From the NCBI GenBank assembly GCA_022827835.1, contig JAJEIO010000010.1, positions 62,001 to 126,000 on the forward strand: a stretch of DNA of 64,000 nucleotides. The letters run 5' to 3'. The notes below the pieces were generated by a model. That model made no database searches and was not told the DNA's origin. It was given only the letters and a program-made list of their open reading frames with translations. How positions within the stretch are numbered: the first letter of the stretch is position 1; each line of letters begins with the position of its first letter. The stretch comes from Candidatus Latescibacterota bacterium (lineage in GTDB: Bacteria > Latescibacterota > UBA2968 > UBA8231). Positions 8,857 to 16,674 of this stretch are shown here, in pieces. The position numbers and the translations under genes are program-made.

Positions 8857-10821
8857 TTAAATACCTCTCGAATCTTGGGCTAGCATGTTTCCAACGAGGC
8901 GGGCCTGCTGCATTTTCCACGGGCTGCGGGCGGCTTCTGCTCCCAGCGTGCAGTTGATCTGCTCTACGCGTCCGGCCCGACCCGGCAAGGGCGATTGATT
9001 GACAACCACGGTACCCACGCCGGAAAAGACCACCGGCAACCCCCGCATCTGCGCTTGGAAGCGGGCCATGTTTGGGGTCATACCGCGCAGATCGGGCACG
9101 GCCGGACCCTCCTTCTGCGGACGCTTGGCTGCTGGCTCGACCAACAGGCCGCCAGGCAGGCTGATGATCCGCTTCATCACCCGGCGGAAGGTCGGGGCTG
9201 CCACAGATCCTCCCCACCCATTCACGCTGGGGTTTTCGACCATAATCACGCACGCGTATTGGGGATTATTGGCTGGCAGAAAACCAACGAATGAGGCTAT
9301 GCTGGCGTTGGGATCGTAGCCGCTGCCATCGGCTAAGGCTCGCTGAGCCGTACCCGTTTTTCCGGCTACAGCCACGCCCCCAATGCGGGCCTTTTGCCCG
9401 GTGCCTCTTTCCACGACTCTAGTCAGCACCTCGCTCAGCGTCGCCGCCGTCTTCCGGCTCACGACCCGCCGGATCGGTTGAGGACCGCCGCGACCGTCGA
9501 GCCGACCGTCCGAGTCAATTGTTCCGGCGACGATCCGCGGTGCCATCAACACGCCACCGTTAGCAATAGCTCCGTACGCCATGGCGAGCTGTAGGGCCGT
9601 CACGCCGATTTCCTGCCCGATGGCAATAGTCGCCAGCGACCGCTTAGACCACTGATCGACCTCCTGCAATAAACCAGGCGTTTCCGCTGGCAAGTCAATG
9701 CCCGTGCGAATCGCGAAGCCAAAGTTGCGGATGTGTTCGTAAAAGCGATGCCGCGCCAGCCGCTGCGCCAGCTTGATCGTGCCGATGTTGCTCGATTTTT
9801 CCAAGACCTGAGCAAAGAGCAAATCGCCGTGGGGCTGAATATCGCGGATCGTGTCGCCATTGGCCAACCTGAACGTCCCGTGCCCGCAAAAGATGCGATC
9901 GTGCAGACTGACCAGCTCATCTTCAAGGACGGCGGCAGCCGCGATGACTTTGAAGGTCGAACCAGGTTCGTACACGTCGGTTATCGCGCGATTGCGCCTG
10001 AGTTCCGGCGAGGAGCGAGACGCCTTATTGGGATCGAAAAGCGGCAGGTTGGCCATGGCCAGTACCTCACCACTGCGCGGGGCGATAATGACGCCCAATG
10101 CACCCTGGGCCTTTGAACCGTCGATGGCCTGTTGCAACTCTTCCTCTAGAATGCTCTGATAGACTCCATCAATGGTCAGCATCAGGTCTCGACCGTGCTC
10201 CGGCTCTTCACGCTGCTGCTGACGCCCGGGTACTTGCTTGCCGCGCGCATCGACGAATCCCACTATCGAGCCGTCCTTTTCGCGCAATATATCGTCGAAG
10301 GCTCGCTCAATCCCCTCGCGGCCGCTGTTGTCGATGTTGGTGTGTCCGATGAGTTGGCCAGCCAGCGGCCCCAGGGGATACTGGCGACGAGTCTCTGGGT
10401 GTTGGAACACGCCGGCGAACGCGACCGCTCCCACATCCTCGTCAACCACCTGACGCGCCAGATAGATAAATTGCTTGTCCCCGCGCAATTGGCGCTCAAT
10501 GAACTCGGTCCGTTTATCGTTCAGGGACGCGAAGTGGGCGGCTACGCGCTTGGGATCTTCAACCTGATCGGGATAGGCATAAAACGATGTGGCTTGGACA
10601 TCTACGGCCAAACTGTTGCCACGTCGATCGACTACCCGACCCCGGCTCGCTTTCAGCGTGCGGCGCTCAAGGTACTGCGCATGGGCTTCGGCGCTGTACG
10701 CCTCATGCCTGAAGATCTGGATTTGGATGAGGCGTGCGGATAGCCCCAACCACGCCACCGCACCCAAAATCACGATCCAGCGCAGCCGACTAATGCCCGT
10801 ATGTTGCACCCGTGGCCCCAT
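8857..10821 (-). CDS. ftsI: Septal transpeptidase FtsI (PBP2x/PBP3 class, with PASTA domain)
   Basis: 654 residues. One N-terminal membrane anchor (about 12-32), a dimerisation domain, then a transpeptidase domain with STFK (288-291, catalytic Ser), SSN (343-345) and KTG (488-490). A C-terminal PASTA-like domain at about 575-627 (starting PDLRGMT) is the arrangement seen in PBP2x and in SpoVD-type proteins rather than in the E. coli protein. It crosslinks septal peptidoglycan in the periplasm. The start is the ATG at 10821, preceded by AAGGAG and overlapping the ftsL stop as TGATG; a TTG five codons upstream is an alternative. Confidence 0.96.
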   Translation of the reverse strand: MGPRVQHTGISRLRWIVILGAVAWLGLSARLIQIQIFRHEAYSAEAHAQYLERRTLKASRGRVVDRRGNSLAVDVQATSFYAYPDQVEDPKRVAAHFASLNDKRTEFIERQLRGDKQFIYLARQVVDEDVGAVAFAGVFQHPETRRQYPLGPLAGQLIGHTNIDNSGREGIERAFDDILREKDGSIVGFVDARGKQVPGRQQQREEPEHGRDLMLTIDGVYQSILEEELQQAIDGSKAQGALGVIIAPRSGEVLAMANLPLFDPNKASRSSPELRRNRAITDVYEPGSTFKVIAAAAVLEDELVSLHDRIFCGHGTFRLANGDTIRDIQPHGDLLFAQVLEKSSNIGTIKLAQRLARHRFYEHIRNFGFAIRTGIDLPAETPGLLQEVDQWSKRSLATIAIGQEIGVTALQLAMAYGAIANGGVLMAPRIVAGTIDSDGRLDGRGGPQPIRRVVSRKTAATLSEVLTRVVERGTGQKARIGGVAVAGKTGTAQRALADGSGYDPNASIASFVGFLPANNPQYACVIMVENPSVNGWGGSVAAPTFRRVMKRIISLPGGLLVEPAAKRPQKEGPAVPDLRGMTPNMARFQAQMRGLPVVFSGVGTVVVNQSPLPGRAGRVEQINCTLGAEAARSPWKMQQARLVGNMLAQDSRGI

Positions 10822-11123
10822 CAATCTCCTTCCCAATGAGCCAATGCACCATTATTCATGCCATTTATAGTCTGCGAGGGATAGACCATGCCGAGCTGGC
10901 CGAAGGCCACTTTCTCGACAAAGCCGGAGTTTTTCCGCACTACAATAGCCGCCAATAGCTGAGCACGCGCTCTGTCGAGCTCGGCTATTTGCGTCTCAGC
11001 CGTGCTTATGCCGCCGACCACCCGGGCCATTTCGACCTTTTGCCAGACGTGGAAGAGGGCCGCCCCAGCCAGCATCCCTATGAGGAGCACGTACTTCACA
11101 CAGGAAATTCCGCCTTTGCTCAT
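10821..11123 (-). CDS. ftsL: FtsL-like septum protein
   Basis: 100 residues: short cytoplasmic tail, one membrane segment at about 9-27, then a predicted helical stretch with heptad-like spacing (about 35-65) and a short tail. This matches FtsL, the small bitopic protein that pairs with DivIC/FtsB and FtsQ. FtsL sequences are poorly conserved, so the call depends on size, topology and position between rsmH and ftsI. It starts one nucleotide after the rsmH stop. Confidence 0.75.
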   Translation of the reverse strand: MSKGGISCVKYVLLIGMLAGAALFHVWQKVEMARVVGGISTAETQIAELDRARAQLLAAIVVRKNSGFVEKVAFGQLGMVYPSQTINGMNNGALAHWEGD

Positions 11124-11124
11124 A

Positions 11125-12051
11125 TTAGCCTGCCTCGATTTTTTCGTAGATTCTCAAAATGGCGCTGCGCGCTCGAGTATTTTGTTTGACCTCGGCCTCG
11201 CTCGCCCGCTGCAATTTGTAACCTACTCTCTTGAACGACGGTTTCCTCCCGCAGGTGCAAATGGGTACGCGCGGCGGACAAATGCAGCCGCGCACTAGCG
11301 CCGCGAAATGCTGCTTGACCAACCGATCCTCTAAGGAGTGATAGGCCAAGACGACCAGTCGGCCACCGGGTTTCAGTCTGACCTCCGCAGCCGTCAACCC
11401 CGCCTGCAACTGCCCCAACTCGTCGTTGACGGCAATGCGCAGCGCTTGGAATACGCGCGCCAGCGTCTTGTTGAGCATCTGGGGCCGCGTGGCCGCTACG
11501 GCCTGCCGCAAAGCCTGCGTAGTGGTCAAGGGCGCGAGCCGCTGTTGTCGATAGATTGAACGCGCTATCCGCCGCGCTGCGCGTTCTTCTCCGTAGCGCG
11601 CAATTAACTCGGCCAGTTCGCGCTCGCTGCACGCCGCGATCAATTCGGCGGCTGTTGGGCCAACTTCCGCATCCATTCGCATATCGAGAGGTCCGTCGGC
11701 CTGATAGCTGAATCCCCGAGCCGATGCGTCGATCTGATGCGAGGAAACTCCTAAGTCGAACAGGACGCCGCTCAACGGCCCGATCCCTTCCTGAGCCAGC
11801 AACTCGCTCAATTCGGCAAAGCGGCCTTGCCGCACGACGGCTCGCGTATCTGCTGCCAACCTCACTCGCGCTGCCGCTACGGCTTCCCGATCCCGATCTA
11901 CTGCTAGCAGCCGCCCCTTGGGGCCGAGGGCCTGAAGCAATGCCCAACTGTGGCCACCTCCGCCGACTGTCGCATCCACGTATGCTTCGTCTGGATCGGT
12001 GACCAGCCCGGCGACTACTTCCGCGACCATGACCGGTATGTGGTATGCCAT
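11125..12051 (-). CDS. rsmH: 16S rRNA (cytosine1402-N4)-methyltransferase RsmH
   Basis: 308 residues, usual length. The SAM-binding motif DATVGGGGHS is at 26-35, followed by a helical insertion domain and a C-terminal LAYHSLEDR motif typical of the family (old name MraW). It methylates N4 of C1402 in 16S rRNA. The start lies 12 nt after mraZ, the standard first two genes of a division cluster. The opposite-phase open frame across almost the same interval is a composition shadow. Confidence 0.97.
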   Translation of the reverse strand: MAYHIPVMVAEVVAGLVTDPDEAYVDATVGGGGHSWALLQALGPKGRLLAVDRDREAVAAARVRLAADTRAVVRQGRFAELSELLAQEGIGPLSGVLFDLGVSSHQIDASARGFSYQADGPLDMRMDAEVGPTAAELIAACSERELAELIARYGEERAARRIARSIYRQQRLAPLTTTQALRQAVAATRPQMLNKTLARVFQALRIAVNDELGQLQAGLTAAEVRLKPGGRLVVLAYHSLEDRLVKQHFAALVRGCICPPRVPICTCGRKPSFKRVGYKLQRASEAEVKQNTRARSAILRIYEKIEAG

Positions 12052-12063
12052 AGTTCATAAGGT

Positions 12064-12507
12064 TTAGAGGTCTATTGCAAAGTCTTCCAAGCTATCGGCA
12101 AGATCTTCCATCGGCGGAAAATCATCGCTGTTTTCTGGGCTCCAAAACTCCAATTTGTCCAACGCACCAATGATGACCATCTGGTTCGTGATGCCGGCCT
12201 TGGCCAGCAGTTTGCGTGGGATGCCGGTCCGCCCCTGTCGGTCTAGTTTCACTTCTGCCGCATGCGAAACCATGGAGCGGATGAAGGCCCGCGCCTCGCG
12301 TTTGGTCGTCGGCAGACGCAAGAGCTGTTCGGCTTTCGCTTCCCACTCGGGCCGGGAGTAGGCCACCAAGCAGTTGTCGAACCCACGCAGCACCACGAGC
12401 GTGTCGTCGGCTTCTGGAGGCAGCTTCTTGCGGAACTCCGCCGGCACAAAAATCCGCCCCTTGTCATCGACGGGAACCTCGTGTCTGCCTGTGAAAAACT
12501 GTGCCAT
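12064..12507 (-). CDS. mraZ: Transcriptional regulator MraZ
   Basis: 147 residues with two SpoVT/AbrB-type half domains, DDKGR (14-18) and LDRQGR (88-93), both containing the family DxxxR signature. In other bacteria MraZ forms a ring and represses its own division-cluster promoter by binding spaced G-rich repeats. Exactly such repeats lie 30-58 nt upstream of this ATG. The C-terminus is an acidic tail of about 20 residues. It is the promoter-proximal gene of the cluster. Confidence 0.96.
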   Translation of the reverse strand: MAQFFTGRHEVPVDDKGRIFVPAEFRKKLPPEADDTLVVLRGFDNCLVAYSRPEWEAKAEQLLRLPTTKREARAFIRSMVSHAAEVKLDRQGRTGIPRKLLAKAGITNQMVIIGALDKLEFWSPENSDDFPPMEDLADSLEDFAIDL

Positions 12508-12536
12508 TTGATGCCCATATCAAGTCAAAATTCCCG

Positions 12537-12565
12537 TTCCACCACTTTCCACCACTTTCCACCAC
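12537..12565 (-). promoter_or_regulatory. Three MraZ boxes upstream of mraZ
   Basis: On the minus strand the 9-mer GTGGTGGAA occurs three times at an exact 10-bp period, so all copies face the same side of the helix. This is the known MraZ operator layout (TGGG/TGGTGG-type direct repeats). The boxes begin at the predicted transcription start of the promoter just upstream, so binding would block initiation or clearance. Autorepression is inferred from the family. Confidence 0.85.
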
Positions 12566-12571
12566 ATCCCA

Positions 12572-12600
12572 ATAATACACGCATCTCAACGGAACTGCAA
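12572..12600 (-). promoter_or_regulatory. Sigma-70-type promoter of the division cluster
   Basis: Minus strand: TTGCAG at 12600-12595, 17-nt spacer, TATTAT at 12577-12572. The predicted start near 12565 coincides with the first MraZ box. It gives a leader of about 58 nt before the mraZ ATG. Confidence 0.75.
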
Positions 12601-12652
12601 GCATATTTTTCCTTTATTTTTCAGATAGATACGGCCATTTCAAGCTGTCTTA

Positions 12653-12689
12653 TACACTTATTTGTGTATATATCACACTTATTTGTGTG
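12653..12689. promoter_or_regulatory. Pair of quasi-palindromic 16-bp elements, candidate operator
   Basis: TACACTTATTTGTGTA (12653-12668) and CACACTTATTTGTGTG (12674-12689) share 14 of 16 bases. Each is a dyad with 5-bp arms, and they start 21 bp apart, two helical turns. They sit about 55-90 bp upstream of the mraZ promoter in a non-coding AT-rich stretch, which suggests a dimeric activator or repressor site. The binding protein is unknown. Confidence 0.5.
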
Positions 12690-12746
12690 CCCATCAGCTA
12701 CCGTCCGCTCTCTTTAATTTTCGTCCCTACTGCCACATTGACATAG

Positions 12747-12782
12747 AAAAGGGGTTGGCCATCGTGTGGTCCAACCCCTTTT
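12747..12782 (-). terminator. Rho-independent terminator after trmB
   Basis: A 12-bp perfect stem AAAAGGGGTTGG with an 11-13-nt loop lies 21 nt beyond the trmB stop. On the minus strand it ends in a run of T (TTTTCTAT). It separates trmB from the mraZ promoter. Confidence 0.8.
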
Positions 12783-12803
12783 GCTTTAACTCGGCGGGTA
12801 TCT

Positions 12804-13406
12804 TTACGTCGGCATCTTCTCCATGACTCGGCGGTAAATCGGCTTGCCTTGCGCTAGGAACTTGTCTTCGTAATTGGTCCGCGCCCCCAGCCACTCGACA
12901 TCCACCTCCACTAAGCACGAACTGGTTTCCAACGCCGCGAGCATGACGTCGAAATAATCGGCGTAATCCGTGGCTAGCCACAACTGACCGCCCGCGCATA
13001 ACGTGCGCTCGACTTCGCGTAGAAATGCCTCGTTAAAAAGCCGCCGCTTGTGATGCCGCTTCTTGGGCCAAGGGTCGGGAAAATAGATGTGATAGGCTCG
13101 CACTGATACCGCAGCCACGAAAAACTCGACGAATTCTCGCGCATCCATGTGCGCGAATCGCACGTTGTAGAGATTGCGGCGCACGGCGCGCTGGTGGGCA
13201 ATGCGCAAGTATTTGGCCGCCCATTCGACTCCAATGAAATTCACTGCAGGCTGGCGGCTGGCCGCGTCGATGATAAAGCGTCCTTTGCCAATGCCGATTT
13301 CGACCTCCACCGGCTGGTCGTTGCCGAAAACTTCCCGCCAATTCAACGTCGGATCTTGGTCTGGGTTATCCGGCAACGCCAAAAAACCCGCCCCGGTCTG
13401 CTCCAT
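12804..13406 (-). CDS. trmB: tRNA (guanine46-N7)-methyltransferase TrmB
   Basis: 200 residues. The SAM-binding motif EIGIGKG is at 36-42 and the family signature PDPWPKKRHHKRR at 110-122; the C-terminal TNYEDKF motif is also present. It makes m7G46 in tRNA. I chose the ATG at 13406, which has GGGGAG 8 nt upstream. An open frame extends 20 codons further, but that extension would be encoded by the terminator hairpin of the upstream gene, so it is very unlikely to be translated. The gene sits between two terminators and must have its own start of transcription or depend on read-through. Confidence 0.95.
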   Translation of the reverse strand: MEQTGAGFLALPDNPDQDPTLNWREVFGNDQPVEVEIGIGKGRFIIDAASRQPAVNFIGVEWAAKYLRIAHQRAVRRNLYNVRFAHMDAREFVEFFVAAVSVRAYHIYFPDPWPKKRHHKRRLFNEAFLREVERTLCAGGQLWLATDYADYFDVMLAALETSSCLVEVDVEWLGARTNYEDKFLAQGKPIYRRVMEKMPT

Positions 13407-13426
13407 CAAATTCTCCCCAAAGAAAA

Positions 13427-13453
13427 GGCGCTCCCCTAGGTACGGGGAGCGCC
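13427..13453 (-). terminator. Strong Rho-independent terminator after the rhodanese-MoeB gene
   Basis: Perfect 10-bp stem GGCGCTCCCC / GGGGAGCGCC with a 7-nt loop, followed on the minus strand by TTTTCTTT. It lies 25 nt past the stop of the rhodanese-MoeB gene and closes the sulfur operon. It overlaps the non-translated upstream extension of trmB. Confidence 0.92.
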
Positions 13454-13478
13454 GTATAAACAACACTGCGAGTCGAGC

Positions 13479-14666
13479 TTAACCTGCGGCCTCGCTGTGA
13501 GAAGGCAAGCCGCAAAACTGCTCGTAGTCAATTAGCTCGGTGACAGTCGGGCTGTCGCCGCACACTGGGCACTCGCGGTCGCGCCGGAGCTTGAGTTCGC
13601 GGAATTTCATCTCCAGCGCATCGTACAGTATCACCCTCCCCACCAAGGAGGTGCCCTGCCCCAACAGCAGCTTGACGACCTCGGTGGCCTGCACTAGTCC
13701 GATGATGCCGGGCAAGACCCCCAAGACCCCACCCTCGGCGCAGCTTGGCACCTCCCCGGGCGGCGGCGGCTCGGGATAGAGGCAGCGATAGCACGGGCCG
13801 TCCCCAGGCACGTACACGGTGGCTTGACCCTCAAAGCGAAAAATGCTGCCGTCAACCACGGGCTTTTTCTGCATTACGGCCGCATCGTTGACCAAATAGC
13901 GGGTCGGAAAGTTGTCGCAGCCATTGACCACGATGTCGTAGCCGTCCATGACCTCGAAAATATTGTGCGACGTCAGCAACTCGTAGTGCGGGTGTATCTC
14001 GATGCCAGGGTTGATGTCGAGCAACCGATCGCGAGCAGCCTCGACCTTGGGCCGACCGATATCTGACTCGCCGAACAGCACTTGCCGCTGCAAGTTGCTC
14101 TTATCGACGACATCGGCATCCACCAAGCCGATCTTGCCAACGCCGGCCGCGGCCAGATACAGGGCCGTCGGGCAACCCAAGCCACCCGCTCCCACCAGTA
14201 ACACCCGGCCCTTGAGCAACTGCTGCTGCCCCTTCTCCCCTACCTCGGGCAGGATGAGATGCCGGGCGTAGCGCTGCGAGTCTTCTTCGGAGAGCAGGCC
14301 GCCCTGCTCGATTTCATAGCCAGCGTCCTTCCAGCCTTTGATGCCGCCGATCATGGACTTGGCATTGGTGTAGCCCAGAAAGGCCAAATCGCGCGCCGCC
14401 AAGGCCGAGCGGTTGCCCCCGGCGCAATAGAGCACGATTTCCGCGTCGCGATCTACGGTCACATCTTCTTCGATGTTGAGCTCCAAAAAACCGCGTGGGA
14501 TCAACTCGGCCCCAGGGATATAGCCGTCCATAACTTCTTCCCGCTCGCGTACATCTATGACGTGAACCGATCGACCAGCTTGGAGGGCCGCTTGGACCTC
14601 AGCCGGAGTCACTTCGGCGATTTCGGCCTTTACGCTCGCTAATAGCTGATTAGATGTAACAGTCAT
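13479..14666 (-). CDS. Rhodanese-MoeB/ThiF fusion: sulfur-carrier adenylyltransferase/sulfurtransferase
   Basis: 395 residues. The N-terminal rhodanese domain (about 18-118) has the active-site Cys81 in LYCAGGNRS. The C-terminal E1-like domain (about 125-380) has the ATP loop GAGGLG (159-164), zinc cysteines at 292, 295, 366 and 369, and catalytic Cys309. Such enzymes adenylate a ubiquitin-like sulfur carrier (MoaD, ThiS, CysO type) and pass sulfur to it as a thiocarboxylate. In MOCS3/MoeZ the rhodanese is C-terminal; here the order is reversed. The start overlaps the cysteine desulfurase stop as ATGA, so the desulfurase is the likely persulfide donor. The carrier and the final product (Moco, thiamine, thio-tRNA or cysteine) cannot be told from this locus. 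Confidence 0.88.
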   Translation of the reverse strand: MTVTSNQLLASVKAEIAEVTPAEVQAALQAGRSVHVIDVREREEVMDGYIPGAELIPRGFLELNIEEDVTVDRDAEIVLYCAGGNRSALAARDLAFLGYTNAKSMIGGIKGWKDAGYEIEQGGLLSEEDSQRYARHLILPEVGEKGQQQLLKGRVLLVGAGGLGCPTALYLAAAGVGKIGLVDADVVDKSNLQRQVLFGESDIGRPKVEAARDRLLDINPGIEIHPHYELLTSHNIFEVMDGYDIVVNGCDNFPTRYLVNDAAVMQKKPVVDGSIFRFEGQATVYVPGDGPCYRCLYPEPPPPGEVPSCAEGGVLGVLPGIIGLVQATEVVKLLLGQGTSLVGRVILYDALEMKFRELKLRRDRECPVCGDSPTVTELIDYEQFCGLPSHSEAAG

Positions 14667-15835
14667 ACTCTCTCCTCGATTGCTAATGCACCGTCGCGCA
14701 AGCGCTCGACCTGAGCAACGGTGCGGTCAATGGCAAATTCTACTTCTACCATAGTATTAAAACGTCCCAACCCAAAGCGCAGAGAAGCCCGCGCCAAATC
14801 GTCGTTTACGCCGATGGCTTTGAGGACGTGTGAGGGCGCGCTCGTCCGCGATGAACAGGCCGCGCCCGCAGACAACGCGATCTCGCGCAATCCCAAAAGC
14901 AGTTCGGTTCCGTCCACTCCTGGAAAGCTCACGTTGAGATTGCCCGGCAGGCGCTCTTCCGCATGGCCATTGACGACCAAAGGACCGAGCGCGGCCTCCA
15001 GCCCGGCACACAGCCGTCGCCGCATTTGAACCAATCGGGCCGCTTCCTCGGTCATCTCCTCGCGCCCCAACTGACAGGCACGCCCTAAACCGACAATGCC
15101 CGGCACATTGAGGGTTCCGCCGCGTAGGCCGCGTTCCTGCCCGCCGCCCTCGACTTGGGCCTGCAAGCGCACGCGCGGCTTGCGCGAACGCACGTAGAGG
15201 AAGCCGACGCCCTTGGGGGCGTAGAGCTTGTGGCCGGAGGCCGAGAGCAGGTCGATGCCGAACTCTTCCACATCGAGCGGCACCTTGCCAACGGCTTGGG
15301 CTGCGTCGCAGTGCCACAAGACGCCGCGCTCGCGGGCTAGCCGCCCGATCTCCTCTAGCGGCTGCAAGACCCCAATCTCGTTGTTGGCAGCCATGAGCGA
15401 GATAAGGGCCGTCCGCGGCGTGATGGCCGCCGCGAGTTGGTCGAGGTCAATCTGACCGTAGCGGTCCACAGGTAAATAAGTTACCTCTACCCCTTGCTTT
15501 TCCAAGGTGTGGCAACACTCCAAGACGGCCTTGTGCTCAGTGGCACAGGTGACGATGTGCGCTCCAGGGGGTACCATCTGCACCGCGCCTTTGATGGCCA
15601 AATTGTTGGCTTCCGTAGCTCCGGCCGTAAAGACGATCTCCTGAGCGCGCGCACCGATTAACCCGGCAACCTCTTCCCGCGCCTTTTCGACCGCGTCGGT
15701 AGCTGCCAAACCAAAGGCGTGGGTCTTGCTAGACGCATTGCCGAAATGCGTGTCGAAGTACGGCAACATGTCCGCCAAGACGCGCGGGTCAACCGGCGTG
15801 GTGGCCATGTTGTCCATATAAACTGGAATTTGCAC
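14663..15835 (-). CDS. iscS: Cysteine desulfurase (IscS/NifS family)
   Basis: 390 residues from the GTG at 15835, which gives the IscS-like start VQIPVYMDNMATTPVDPR and begins 10 nt after the iscA stop. A GTG at 15865 would add ten residues and overlap iscA. The PLP lysine is K203 in SASGHKLY; the catalytic cysteine is C327 in AGAACSSR, on the short loop of group I enzymes. It converts cysteine to alanine and enzyme-bound persulfide for Fe-S clusters and thio-cofactors. Neighbours are iscA upstream and a rhodanese-MoeB fusion downstream; no iscU scaffold gene is present here. Confidence 0.95.
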   Translation of the reverse strand: MQIPVYMDNMATTPVDPRVLADMLPYFDTHFGNASSKTHAFGLAATDAVEKAREEVAGLIGARAQEIVFTAGATEANNLAIKGAVQMVPPGAHIVTCATEHKAVLECCHTLEKQGVEVTYLPVDRYGQIDLDQLAAAITPRTALISLMAANNEIGVLQPLEEIGRLARERGVLWHCDAAQAVGKVPLDVEEFGIDLLSASGHKLYAPKGVGFLYVRSRKPRVRLQAQVEGGGQERGLRGGTLNVPGIVGLGRACQLGREEMTEEAARLVQMRRRLCAGLEAALGPLVVNGHAEERLPGNLNVSFPGVDGTELLLGLREIALSAGAACSSRTSAPSHVLKAIGVNDDLARASLRFGLGRFNTMVEVEFAIDRTVAQVERLRDGALAIEERV

Positions 15836-15845
15836 AGCCCGTCGC

Positions 15846-16169
15846 TCAGGCGCTGAAGGACTCACCGCATCCGCAGGTGGTGCGGGCGTTGGGGTTTTCG
15901 ATCTTAAAACCCGCCCCCATCAACCCATCGTGGTAGTCGAGGATCACACCGTTGAGATAAAGGCTGCTCTTCATGTCGATGAAGACTTTGACGCCGTCTA
16001 TCTCAAAGACGTGGTCCATGTCACCGGCGCTTTCCTCGAAATCCAGCTTGTACTGGAACCCCGAACATCCCCCACCCATCACACCCATGCGCAGCCCGTG
16101 CCCCTCGTTGCCCTGTTCGCTAAGCAGGTCCTTGATCTTCTCGGCCGCGACTTCCGTTATAGTTACCAT
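15846..16169 (-). CDS. iscA: A-type Fe-S carrier protein (IscA/ErpA/HesB)
   Basis: 107 residues. The three cluster-binding cysteines of the family are present: C35 in GGGCSGFQY and C99/C101 in TTCGCGESF near the end. A-type carriers deliver Fe-S clusters to apo-proteins in the cytoplasm. The ATG at 16169 has GAGGGG at about 7 nt; an upstream in-frame start would overlap the MerR gene and add a low-quality Arg-rich stretch. It is the second gene of a MerR-iscA-iscS-rhodanese/MoeB operon. Confidence 0.94.
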   Translation of the reverse strand: MVTITEVAAEKIKDLLSEQGNEGHGLRMGVMGGGCSGFQYKLDFEESAGDMDHVFEIDGVKVFIDMKSSLYLNGVILDYHDGLMGAGFKIENPNARTTCGCGESFSA

Positions 16170-16180
16170 ATTATATCCCC

Positions 16181-16642
16181 TCAAGATTCGTAAATGGCGC
16201 ATTCGATGAGGTCGGGAACCTCGTCGTGCCTCCGATAGACCTCGCAGTGGTGGCAATCCCGTTCGATGACCTTGACCTTACAACAAAAACAACCACTGAG
16301 AATCTCAATGGCCCGCCGGTTCCGCTCCTTCATCAGCGAATACTGGCGAATGCGCTCGTCGATCCGGCGCTCTTGCTCGGTGAGGTGCTCGACGAGCTCG
16401 CGCGCCAAGCCGCCACCCGATTCGTTGCAGTGCTTCAGGTTGAAGAACACGCGAATGTGCTCTAGCTCGAACCCCAGATCCTTGAGGCTTTGGACGATTT
16501 GCAAGCGGCGCAATTGCGCTTCCGAATACAGGCGAAACCCACCTGCGGTGCGCTCTTCTGGCTCGACGATTCCCAGTTCTTCATAGTAGCGAATCGTGCG
16601 CGGTGTGACCCCGGCCTTGGCGGCCAAATCCCCTATTTGCAT
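16181..16642 (-). CDS. MerR-family regulator with a cysteine-rich C-terminus
   Basis: 153 residues. The N-terminal winged helix-turn-helix (about 1-70) has the MerR signature TPRTIRYYEELGIVEPEERT. A dimerisation coiled coil (about 75-112) follows, then a Cys cluster: C118, C120, C121, C130, C133 and C148. This resembles in outline the metal or [2Fe-2S] sensing region of MerR and SoxR proteins, but the spacing is not the SoxR one. Being the first gene of an Fe-S/sulfur operon that otherwise has no IscR, it is a candidate cluster- or sulfur-sensing regulator. The ATG at 16642 fits the predicted transcription start near 16668; a TTG at 16672 lies upstream of it. Confidence 0.85.
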   Translation of the reverse strand: MQIGDLAAKAGVTPRTIRYYEELGIVEPEERTAGGFRLYSEAQLRRLQIVQSLKDLGFELEHIRVFFNLKHCNESGGGLARELVEHLTEQERRIDERIRQYSLMKERNRRAIEILSGCFCCKVKVIERDCHHCEVYRRHDEVPDLIECAIYES

Positions 16643-16674
16643 GGAGAATCCTTCGCTGCGAAGTTCTGGCAAGC

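Noticed and set aside
11120-12058. A 312-codon open frame on the minus strand in another phase over rsmH
   Set aside because: Arg/Ser/Gly-rich translation with no family motif; rsmH in the other phase has all its motifs and a proper start.
12537-12565. Considered as a CRISPR-like or minisatellite repeat
   Set aside because: Only three 10-bp units with the MraZ box sequence in the mraZ promoter; no spacers or cas genes in the window.
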